Below the pieces are notes generated by a model. It did no database searches and had not been told where the DNA came from. It saw nothing but the letters and a program-made list of their open reading frames with translations. From Saprospiraceae bacterium (GTDB lineage: Bacteria > Bacteroidota > Bacteroidia > Chitinophagales > Saprospiraceae), in contig JANQLV010000043.1 of the NCBI GenBank assembly GCA_028280415.1, positions 1-64,000 of the forward strand: a DNA stretch of 64,000 nucleotides, read 5' to 3'. Made by a program: the position numbers and the translations under genes. The first letter of the stretch is position 1. Every line of letters starts with the position of its first letter. This document shows, in pieces, positions 57,515-64,000 of this stretch.

Positions 57515-58324
57515 ATGATAATACCCTGGTTTGAAATCGGATTTTTACCTATCAGGATTTGGGACATTCTGGATATCCTGATTGTAGGTTATCTGATTTA
57601 TCAATTGTATAAATTATTGAGGGGAAGTATTGCCTTCAATATTTTCATTGGTATTATCTCCATCTATATCGTCTGGTGGATCGTGCGCTTGTTACAGATG
57701 GATTTGTTGAGTCAGCTGCTTACGCAATTTGTAAGCGTTGGGGTTTTGATGTTATTGATTGTTTTTCAGCCAGAGGTTCGACGCTTTTTATTATTACTTG
57801 GTAATACGACGCTCAAACAGCAATCCAATTTTCTTAGCAAATTGCTCAACCGGCCACTAATCATCAACGAGAGAGCCAAGCTTTCTCAGGTCAGAGCTAT
57901 CCGGTCGGCCATGCTTAAGCTAAGTAAAAGTAAAACAGGTGCCCTGATCATTGTTTCGGCCAATCCCAATGTAGAGTTTTTCAGCAATTCCGGAGTAAAA
58001 CTGGATGCCAATATCAGCCAACCCCTGATCGAAAGTATTTTTCACAAAGAAAGTCCCTTGCACGATGGTGCGATGGTCATTCACGAAAATAAAATACATT
58101 CGGCGAGTGTTATATTACCTTTGTCCTCCAATACCACCCTGCCCAAAAGCGCAGGGCTTCGCCACCGGGCAGCCGTTGGGGTGACCGAAAACAGCCAGGT
58201 AGCCGCATTCATCGTATCCGAAGAAACCGGCAATCTGTCTTATGCTTTTGAAGGCAATCTGAGTTGGAAAATATCAGAAGAAAATCTGACAGATCTTTTA
58301 AAAAGGCATTTTACGGAAGAATAG
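57515..58324 (+). CDS. cdaA: Diadenylate cyclase CdaA (c-di-AMP synthase)
   Basis: A 269-residue membrane-bound enzyme that makes c-di-AMP from two ATP. Three N-terminal membrane helices (~10-90) are followed by a DAC domain (~115-260) with DGA (184-186, in HDGAMVIH) and RHR (216-218, in LRHRAAVG), both catalytic. c-di-AMP commonly controls potassium and osmolyte uptake and wall or envelope stress. No YbbR-type regulator or phosphodiesterase gene is adjacent. The following gene is a GNAT acetyltransferase 49 bp downstream. Confidence 0.94.
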   Translation: MIIPWFEIGFLPIRIWDILDILIVGYLIYQLYKLLRGSIAFNIFIGIISIYIVWWIVRLLQMDLLSQLLTQFVSVGVLMLLIVFQPEVRRFLLLLGNTTLKQQSNFLSKLLNRPLIINERAKLSQVRAIRSAMLKLSKSKTGALIIVSANPNVEFFSNSGVKLDANISQPLIESIFHKESPLHDGAMVIHENKIHSASVILPLSSNTTLPKSAGLRHRAAVGVTENSQVAAFIVSEETGNLSYAFEGNLSWKISEENLTDLLKRHFTEE

Positions 58325-58373
58325 TCATTCATTCGCTAATCAGTTTGTAAAGAAAGGAAGAAAACATTCCAAT

Positions 58374-58904
58374 ATGGAAATCATTCGGAAAGAAGAATTT
58401 ATCATTACAGCACAAGAGCATTCCGAAATTAATGCACTTCTCCATGCTTCCTTTGGGGATTACTCCAAGGACCGGTCCTATTACAAACAGTTACCGACGT
58501 TTCGCTATCTCGTACGCACAGAGGGAAAGCTCATCGGCCATATGGCCGTCGAACACCGCAATATTAATATCGCCGAAACCGTAGCCCGTATTTTTGGCGT
58601 CGCCGATCTCTGTGTGGATCAGCATTTTCAATCAAAGAATATTGCTTCCAATTTGTTGAAAAAACTGGAAATTCTGGGACGCCAACATCAAATCGACTTT
58701 TTAGTACTTATTGCCCATAATCATGAAGTTTATGAAAAGAATGGTTTTAAACTGGTCAATAATACTTGTCGCTGGCTGATGATCAATAGCCATCAAACCC
58801 TGGGCGTTGGTCATCGCCGGATAGAAGAATGTCTCATGATAAAACCCATCAGCAATCTGGTATGGAAACCGGGATTAGTTGATTTTCTGGGACATATTTT
58901 TTAG
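58374..58904 (+). CDS. GNAT-family N-acetyltransferase
   Basis: A 176-residue cytoplasmic protein with a single GNAT domain. The central strand IFGVADLCVDQHFQSKNIAS contains the acetyl-CoA-binding pattern (V-D-x3-Q-x2-x-A) and a YEKNGFKLV strand follows. The substrate cannot be told. It sits between cdaA and an M20 peptidase on the same strand and has no sign of transfer. It is unrelated to the surrounding genes in obvious function. Confidence 0.82.
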   Translation: MEIIRKEEFIITAQEHSEINALLHASFGDYSKDRSYYKQLPTFRYLVRTEGKLIGHMAVEHRNINIAETVARIFGVADLCVDQHFQSKNIASNLLKKLEILGRQHQIDFLVLIAHNHEVYEKNGFKLVNNTCRWLMINSHQTLGVGHRRIEECLMIKPISNLVWKPGLVDFLGHIF

Positions 58905-58980
58905 GAAAATCATTTAAAGAGACAGCTCTAAAAAGCCTGTGCCACGGGTAATTTCAGAGTGCTAAAATGAAGCCGGATTC

Positions 58981-59014
58981 TTGAATATGAGTTGACGGGA
59001 TATTTTTATATTTG
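58981..59014 (+). promoter_or_regulatory. Possible promoter for the M20 peptidase gene
   Basis: TTG (58981-58983), a 23-nt spacer and TATATTTG (59007-59014), 35 nt before the ATG. The spacer is at the long end of the range. Confidence 0.45.
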
Positions 59015-59048
59015 AGAAATTTTTTAAAAATAAAACCAAAATCTATAC

Positions 59049-60437
59049 ATGGAAAAAGTACAGGAGTATAATAAGGCGAATCAAGACAGATATCTGGAAG
59101 AATTGCTGGATTTGTTGCGCATTCCTTCGATCAGTGCCGATCCGGCTTATAAAAAAGACGTAATTAAAACTGCTAAGGAAATTGCTAAGGCTTTAAAGAA
59201 AGCAGGTGCGGAAAATGTCGAAGTTTGTGAAACAAAAGGCTATCCGATTGTCTATGCAGAAAAAATTATTGACAAAAAATTGCCAACGATCCTGGTTTAC
59301 GGTCACTACGATGTACAACCGCCAGACCCGCTTGATTTATGGGATTCTCCGCCATTCGAGCCCGTAATTAAAAAAACAAAGAACCATCCTAAGGGAGCAA
59401 TATTTGCCCGGGGAGCTTGCGATGATAAAGGACAACTATATATGCATGTAAAGGCTTTTGAAGCAATGAACAAAACCAGGTCCCTGCCCTGCAATGTAAA
59501 ATTTATGATCGAAGGTGAGGAAGAGGTTGGCTCCGTCAATCTGGGACCATTTTGTAAAAAGAATAAAAAACGCCTTGCCTGCGATGTTGTACTTGTTTCG
59601 GATACCTCTATTATCTCGAATAAAGTACCATCTATTACAACCGGTTTAAGAGGACTAAGCTATTTGGAAGTGGAAGTTACGGGTGCAAATCGCGATCTGC
59701 ATTCCGGAGTCTATGGTGGTGCCGTAGCCAATCCGATCAATGTGTTAAGCAAAATGATTGCTTCCCTGCATGACAAAAACAATAAGATCAAAATTCCCGG
59801 TTTTTACGATGATGTAGAAATCATTTCAAGAGCCGATCGCAAGGCTATGAACGAAGCTCCGTTTAACCTCAATAGTTATAAAAGAGAATTAAAGATCAAG
59901 GAGGTTTATGGTGAAAAAGGCTATACTACTTTAGAGCGTACATCGATCCGACCGACACTTGATGTTAATGGAATTTGGGGTGGCTATATCGGTGAAGGGG
60001 CAAAGACGGTACTACCATCCAAAGCCTATGCTAAAATAAGCATGCGTCTGGTTCCGAATCAGGATCCAAAGAAAATCACCAAGCTGTTTGCAGATCATTT
60101 TAAGAGTATTGCACCCGATGGTGTTACTGTAAAAGTACATCCACATCATGGCGGCAATCCGGCTGTTACTCCTACGGATTCCGTTGAATACCAGGCTGCG
60201 CATCTTGCGATGAAAGAGACGTTTGGAAAAGACCCGATCCCGCAACGTTCAGGAGGAAGTATTCCCATCGTTTCCCTTTTTGAAGAAGTCCTTGGTGTGA
60301 AATCCGTTCTGATGGGTTTTGGTCTGGATACTGATGATATCCATTCACCGAATGAGCACTACGGTCTATTCAATTATTACAAAGGAATTGAAACTATCCC
60401 CTATTATTACAAGCATTATGCAGCTTTGAAAAAATAA
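59049..60437 (+). CDS. M20-family metallopeptidase (dipeptidase-like)
   Basis: A 462-residue cytoplasmic zinc peptidase. H86 and D88 (VYGHYDVQPP), D125 (GACDDKGQL) and E158/E159 (EGEEEVGS) form the di-zinc site and catalytic base. The lid/dimerisation insert with DLHSGVYGGAVANPI is present, and the C-terminal HSPNEHYGL supplies the final ligand. The family hydrolyses dipeptides or similar short peptides; substrate range is not fixed by sequence. Length is normal. No signal peptide is seen. Confidence 0.93.
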   Translation: MEKVQEYNKANQDRYLEELLDLLRIPSISADPAYKKDVIKTAKEIAKALKKAGAENVEVCETKGYPIVYAEKIIDKKLPTILVYGHYDVQPPDPLDLWDSPPFEPVIKKTKNHPKGAIFARGACDDKGQLYMHVKAFEAMNKTRSLPCNVKFMIEGEEEVGSVNLGPFCKKNKKRLACDVVLVSDTSIISNKVPSITTGLRGLSYLEVEVTGANRDLHSGVYGGAVANPINVLSKMIASLHDKNNKIKIPGFYDDVEIISRADRKAMNEAPFNLNSYKRELKIKEVYGEKGYTTLERTSIRPTLDVNGIWGGYIGEGAKTVLPSKAYAKISMRLVPNQDPKKITKLFADHFKSIAPDGVTVKVHPHHGGNPAVTPTDSVEYQAAHLAMKETFGKDPIPQRSGGSIPIVSLFEEVLGVKSVLMGFGLDTDDIHSPNEHYGLFNYYKGIETIPYYYKHYAALKK

Positions 60438-60528
60438 AGTTGTCAATAAGATAAATAGAGGTTGAAAATAGCAGTAAGCAGTTGATTTCCGGAGGAAGCT
60501 CTACAGTGGTAAATAGAAAAAATTAATA

Positions 60529-61359
60529 ATGAGTGTTACAAAAAATAATGAACGAGCAAGTATTGTTAAATACTTTGTTCTTACATTCTTAATCTCCTGG
60601 ATTTTATGGAGTCCATTATATTTTTCTGAAGAGGCGAGTGAATTTTGGGCGCTACCAGGCGCCTGGGGACCAACTATTGCTGCTATTATTCTAAGCTACA
60701 TGAATCTTGGGAAAGATGGTGTTCGCAAATTATTGAAAAAATTATTTATCTGGAAAGTCCCTTTTAAATATTATATCTTTTCAATTTTTGGAGTATTGCT
60801 TGTCGGAATACTTGCTATTCTGTTTTACCGGATTACAGGAGGTAGCTTTCCTGATTTCTCGGTAGTTCTAAAAGGTATGGGCTTATCTGAAGGAGATTTA
60901 ATGTTAGCCCTTTTGCTCGCTCCCCTTTTCTTTTTGATTAATACACTATTGGGTGGGCCCATCGCCGAAGAACTAGGTTGGAGAGGTTATGCCCAGGGAA
61001 TACTGCAAAAGAATTATAGTCCTAACATTTCAGGCCTGATCATTGGCTTTTTATGGAGTATATGGCATTTGCCTTTATTCTTTTTTTTACCTCAAGCTGT
61101 AGGTTCTGTTCCGCTTTGGGCCTATATCCCCCTAATGACCGCGATGGGGGTGATTTTTTCCTGGTTATACAATCGAACCAGAGGAAGTGTTCTTTTAGCA
61201 ATCTTGCTTCATGGCGGGATGAATTTTGCTCATGGCTTTCTTGGTGCTGATATCTTAAGTGACCGCAATTTGCTTTTGATCCATGTATCCTTTATCATTA
61301 TTTTAGCAATACTATTGTCTTTGAAAAATAAAAAACCTGCTGCCAGCAGCAATGCATAA
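60529..61359 (+). CDS. CPBP-family intramembrane metalloprotease
   Basis: A 276-residue polytopic membrane protein with about eight helices. The three CPBP (Abi) motifs are in order: EELGWRGYAQG, which supplies the two glutamates and Arg; a WSIWHLPLFFF segment with His; and HGGMNFAHGF near the C-terminus. These form the metal site of RCE1-type CAAX proteases. In bacteria the role is often bacteriocin self-immunity or membrane stress, but no bacteriocin gene is nearby. Start ATG follows a weak upstream region. Confidence 0.88.
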   Translation: MSVTKNNERASIVKYFVLTFLISWILWSPLYFSEEASEFWALPGAWGPTIAAIILSYMNLGKDGVRKLLKKLFIWKVPFKYYIFSIFGVLLVGILAILFYRITGGSFPDFSVVLKGMGLSEGDLMLALLLAPLFFLINTLLGGPIAEELGWRGYAQGILQKNYSPNISGLIIGFLWSIWHLPLFFFLPQAVGSVPLWAYIPLMTAMGVIFSWLYNRTRGSVLLAILLHGGMNFAHGFLGADILSDRNLLLIHVSFIIILAILLSLKNKKPAASSNA

Positions 61360-61589
61360 AATGCCAACTCTTAAGCTCGATATACTCCATTTAAGTTTAT
61401 ATTATTTACATTGCTGTTCTATATTTAAAATAATGGCCCTCTCCGGCTTTCTTTGTTTCCACTTATTGTATACCGCCAGAGACCTGATAAGCTTATTTTT
61501 TCCAACAATATAAATTCGGCACACAATTAGCAATTATTTATATATGTATTAAAGCTGGTACTTTTACATTTGCCGGATAAAACTATACT

Positions 61590-61781
61590 ATGAGAGAAAC
61601 AGCTAAAAACAAAGCGCAGGATTTGCCTGTAGAATTATTGTCTTTATACCAAAGAATCGAATGCAATGCCCGTACCTTCGGCATGAGTCCTGAAGAAGTG
61701 GAGGATATCAAAAAAGCCTGTAAGATCGCCTATCAGCATAAACTCTTACTGGAAAAAGCCAAAAGAAAGTATTCCTCCTGA
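61590..61781 (+). CDS. Small helical protein, 63 residues, unknown
   Basis: A short soluble protein that reads as two or three amphipathic helices (LLSLYQRIECNARTFG, EEVEDIKKACKIAYQHK) with a basic tail. A -7-like TACATTTG at 61565-61572 precedes it. No family is recognised. Its intergenic location, lack of overlap with other genes and protein-like composition support a real gene, but only moderately. Confidence 0.55.
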   Translation: MRETAKNKAQDLPVELLSLYQRIECNARTFGMSPEEVEDIKKACKIAYQHKLLLEKAKRKYSS

Positions 61782-61834
61782 CTGTCCTGATCGAAGATTC
61801 TCTGATCATTATTCTTTATTCTTCATTAAGTCCT

Positions 61835-61842
61835 TACCTTTG
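61835..61842 (+). promoter_or_regulatory. -7 element for the FKBP gene
   Basis: TACCTTTG, identical to the ABC exporter promoter box, lies ~47 nt upstream of the ATG at 61889. No well-placed TTG is seen, so the -33 region is weak. Confidence 0.45.
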
Positions 61843-61888
61843 CGCCTTTATTTAACTAATGTGCAAAAGTACATTTCAAATTAACTTA

Positions 61889-62473
61889 ATGGATAAATTT
61901 AGCTACAGTTTAGGGACCGTTTTGGCTCATAACTTAAAAAAACAGGATATCACTGAATTTAATGCAAGCGACTTAGCGAAAGGAATTGAGGATGTGATCA
62001 AAGGGAGTCCTTTGGTGGTTGATCCTGCGGAAGCCAACCAGCTCATTCAAAATCACCTGAAAGCCATTGCTCAAGCCAAACATGGAAAGAATCTGGAAGA
62101 GGGTGCTGCTTTCCTTGCCAAGAATGGGGAACGTTCTGAAGTGACGACTTTGCCCAGTGGTTTACAGTATGAAGTTTTAAAAGCCAGTGAAGGACCAAAA
62201 CCATTAGCAACAGATAAAGTAACCACGCATTATCACGGAACATTGATTGACGGAAGCGTGTTCGATAGTTCAGTACAAAGAGGCCAACCAGCTACTTTTC
62301 CGGTAAATGGGGTAATTGCCGGATGGGTGGAAGCATTACAATTGATGTCTGTTGGTTCAAAATGGCGTTTGTATGTACCTCATAACCTGGCTTATGGGGA
62401 GCAAGCAGCCGGTGAAATGATCAAGCCTTTTTCTACCCTGATCTTTGATGTGGAATTGATTCAGATAAATTAA
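61889..62473 (+). CDS. FKBP-type peptidyl-prolyl cis-trans isomerase
   Basis: A 194-residue cytoplasmic protein of the FklB/FkpA layout. An N-terminal helical dimerisation region (~1-75; MDKFSYSLGTVLAHNL) precedes the FKBP domain (~85-194). The domain contains TLPSGLQYEVLK, DKVTTHYHGTLIDGSVFDSS, PATFPVNGVIAGWVEAL and NLAYGEQAAGEMIKP. It catalyses proline isomerisation and can act as a chaperone. No signal peptide is present, so it is the cytoplasmic form. I chose ATG 61889; the in-frame ATG at 61859 adds ten residues that are not helical-family-like and leaves almost no leader. Confidence 0.92.
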   Translation: MDKFSYSLGTVLAHNLKKQDITEFNASDLAKGIEDVIKGSPLVVDPAEANQLIQNHLKAIAQAKHGKNLEEGAAFLAKNGERSEVTTLPSGLQYEVLKASEGPKPLATDKVTTHYHGTLIDGSVFDSSVQRGQPATFPVNGVIAGWVEALQLMSVGSKWRLYVPHNLAYGEQAAGEMIKPFSTLIFDVELIQIN

Positions 62474-62499
62474 TACAGCTTGTAAAACTCAAAAATTGA

Positions 62500-62547
62500 A
62501 ATCCCAAATTCCGGATATAGGAGAACCTGTTCGTGGAATTTGGGATT
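62500..62547 (+). promoter_or_regulatory. Perfect 13-bp inverted repeat between FKBP gene and trmD
   Basis: AATCCCAAATTCC (62500-62512) pairs with GGAATTTGGGATT (62535-62547) around a 22-base loop. It lies 27 nt upstream of the trmD start. No T-run follows the stem, so it is not a standard terminator; it could affect trmD translation or bind a regulator. Confidence 0.5.
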
Positions 62548-62574
62548 CCAGATTAAAAGTTTTTGACTCAAAAA

Positions 62575-63273
62575 ATGCGTATAGATATCATTACTGTCTT
62601 ACCGGAGCTTTTGCGAAGTCCTTTTGAGCATTCAATAATGAAACGCGCTCAGCAAAAGGGACTTCTGGAGGTAATAACCCATGACCTTCGCGAATTTGGT
62701 CTTGGTAAACATCGCCAGGTGGATGATTATCAATATGGTGGTGGCGCTGGTATGGTGATGATGGTTGAACCTTTAGCCAATTGTATCGAGCATCTACAAC
62801 AGGAGCAAAAGTACGATGAGATTATTTATCTGACACCTGATGGCGAACAGTTAAATCAAAGCATTTCCAATCAATTATCACTAAAAGAAAAACTCCTTTT
62901 GATTTGTGGGCATTATAAAGGTATTGACGAACGGATTCGCCAAAATTATGTAACCAAAGAGATTAGCATTGGCGATTATGTATTGTCAGGCGGGGAACTG
63001 GCAGCAGCCGTATTAGTCGATTCCATTGGCCGGTTGATCCCGGGCGTTCTAAATGATGAAACCTCGGCTCTCTTCGATTCTTTTCAGGACGACCTGCTTG
63101 CCCCTCCGGTTTATACCCGTCCTGCCGAGTACAATGGCTGGAAAGTTCCCGATATACTGCTTTCCGGTAATGATGCAGCCATTGATCAATGGCGCTATGA
63201 GCAATCACTGGAAAGAACTAAAATACGCAGACCCGATTTGTTTGAAGGAGATAAGACCACAGGGGAATCGTAG
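62575..63273 (+). CDS. trmD: tRNA (guanine37-N1)-methyltransferase TrmD
   Basis: A 232-residue SPOUT-class methyltransferase that makes m1G37 in tRNA with SAM. The N-terminus [12 protein letters not shown], then [28 protein letters not shown] and the knot motif [14 protein letters not shown] are all typical; the C-terminal domain has [12 protein letters not shown] chose ATG 62575; the longer frame begins with TTG at 62563 and would add only four residues. A strong hairpin lies 27 nt upstream. Confidence 0.96.
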   Translation: MRIDIITVLPELLRSPFEHSIMKRAQQKGLLEVITHDLREFGLGKHRQVDDYQYGGGAGMVMMVEPLANCIEHLQQEQKYDEIIYLTPDGEQLNQSISNQLSLKEKLLLICGHYKGIDERIRQNYVTKEISIGDYVLSGGELAAAVLVDSIGRLIPGVLNDETSALFDSFQDDLLAPPVYTRPAEYNGWKVPDILLSGNDAAIDQWRYEQSLERTKIRRPDLFEGDKTTGES

Positions 63274-63339
63274 CTAAAAGAGCTTGTCAAGCCGGGCGCG
63301 AGTAAAATGAAATTTGAAAAAGCAAAAACAGTTTGAAAC

Positions 63340-63951
63340 TTAAAATTCTTTTCGAAGAAAAACACCATAATTATCATCCGTAAATATAAAATCATTTCCA
63401 AGTTCGGCAAGATTAGCGGCTAAACCGAATTGATAACTTTTATAATCGAGACCAACTCTTAATCGCTGAATACTCGCCAAATGATCTTCTTTTTTAAAAG
63501 CTGTAAATAATTCAAATGAGGTATATACTTTCCATCGCTCATTGATGGCCGGACGATACCTGATTATAGAAAACCAACTGTAAGCACCTTCATCCGTAAG
63601 ACTCAGTGACAGAATACCAAAGAATGTAAACTGCTTATTCTTTTTTAAAAAATGAAGCCCTCCATCCACATTGGAACCAAAATTATTCATTCGGCCTATA
63701 ACACTTATTCCCAGCCCCGGTTTAGTTGTATAGTTTAAGTAAGCCGCCGAGAAAAAGCTCACCTGATCTTCATCGTAGGTAACCTGAGCTCTGGTTCTGC
63801 TAAAAATCGTAAAGCGATATTTTGAATCGAAGTTTTTCAGGAATTGTATATCACTAAAAAAATACGCATTCCCGGGAAACAGCTCAACGCTCTGACTTTT
63901 CAAAGCAAAAAATAAATATAGAAAGCAAATCGTAAGTCCAAACTTTTTCAT
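63340..63951 (-). CDS. Small secreted outer-membrane barrel-like protein, unknown
   Basis: A 203-residue secreted protein with signal peptide ending FALKSQ. The mature part has alternating aromatic strands (FTIFSRTRAQVTYDED, LGISVIGRMNNFG, FTFFGILSLSLTDEG, VYTSFELFTAF) and ends GVFLRKEF with a terminal Phe, all typical of small outer-membrane barrels. No family is recognised with certainty. It is convergent with trmD, and its start lies near the right edge of the window. Confidence 0.7.
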   Translation of the reverse strand: MKKFGLTICFLYLFFALKSQSVELFPGNAYFFSDIQFLKNFDSKYRFTIFSRTRAQVTYDEDQVSFFSAAYLNYTTKPGLGISVIGRMNNFGSNVDGGLHFLKKNKQFTFFGILSLSLTDEGAYSWFSIIRYRPAINERWKVYTSFELFTAFKKEDHLASIQRLRVGLDYKSYQFGLAANLAELGNDFIFTDDNYGVFLRKEF

Positions 63952-64000
63952 AAAATAAGCTATTGGTTGAATACCCTTATCAGACCAGCTTTTGAGTATC

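Overview
The window is AT-rich chromosomal DNA from a member of the Bacteroidota, most likely the Saprospiria/Saprospiraceae side of the phylum. That assignment is inference. It rests on type IX secretion (T9SS) cargo with type A and type B C-terminal sorting domains, a PorP/SprF protein beside a giant PKD-repeat protein, a PUR-alpha-like DUF3276 protein, a DUF6495-like protein, 41-residue cysteine-containing tandem repeats typical of large Saprospiraceae surface proteins, and several promoters of the Bacteroidota form TTG-N18..23-TAnnTTTG. No rRNA, tRNA, CRISPR array, transposase or phage gene was found.

Layout. 1-3126 (-): the 5' part of a very large secreted protein (propeller, Ig-like domains, 123-bp tandem repeats) that runs off the left edge. 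3425-6659 (-): a DNA-uptake pair, comEC and a four-HhH protein. 6834-10711: fructose-1,6-bisphosphatase (-), then an ABC exporter half-transporter and a DUF3276 protein (+). 11110-26032: a surface and signalling block with a type B T9SS cargo (-), a membrane propeller/adenylate cyclase fusion (-), PorP/SprF and a 2058-residue PKD protein (+). 26256-32351: a small beta-barrel, an unknown secreted protein, a hairpin-rich repeated intergenic region, and a T9SS-exported subtilase (-).

32630-37466 (-) is the most unusual locus. A DnaQ-like exonuclease is followed by two MbnP-like lipoproteins and two MauG/cytochrome-c-peroxidase-like diheme lipoproteins, apparently in one operon. MbnP/MbnH pairs are known from methanobactin loci, where the diheme enzyme oxidises a tryptophan of MbnP. 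Here the pair is duplicated and no methanobactin genes are visible. ApbE follows upstream of the exonuclease.

38924-54859 is mixed: small conserved Bacteroidota proteins, a GPH-family transporter, RecQ, a glutamine-amidotransferase-like protein often labelled asparagine synthetase B, a VWA-type membrane protein, an RmlD-like reductase, MiaE and a coiled-coil secreted protein. 55274-63273 (+) is mostly housekeeping: prolyl oligopeptidase, diadenylate cyclase CdaA, a GNAT acetyltransferase, an M20 peptidase, a CPBP protease, an FKBP isomerase and TrmD. A small barrel-like protein (-) closes the window.

Overall the window combines cell-surface display (T9SS cargo and partners), envelope redox chemistry (diheme enzymes, MbnP-like lipoproteins, ApbE), nucleotide signalling (an adenylate cyclase and c-di-AMP synthesis) and tRNA position-37 modification (MiaE, TrmD).
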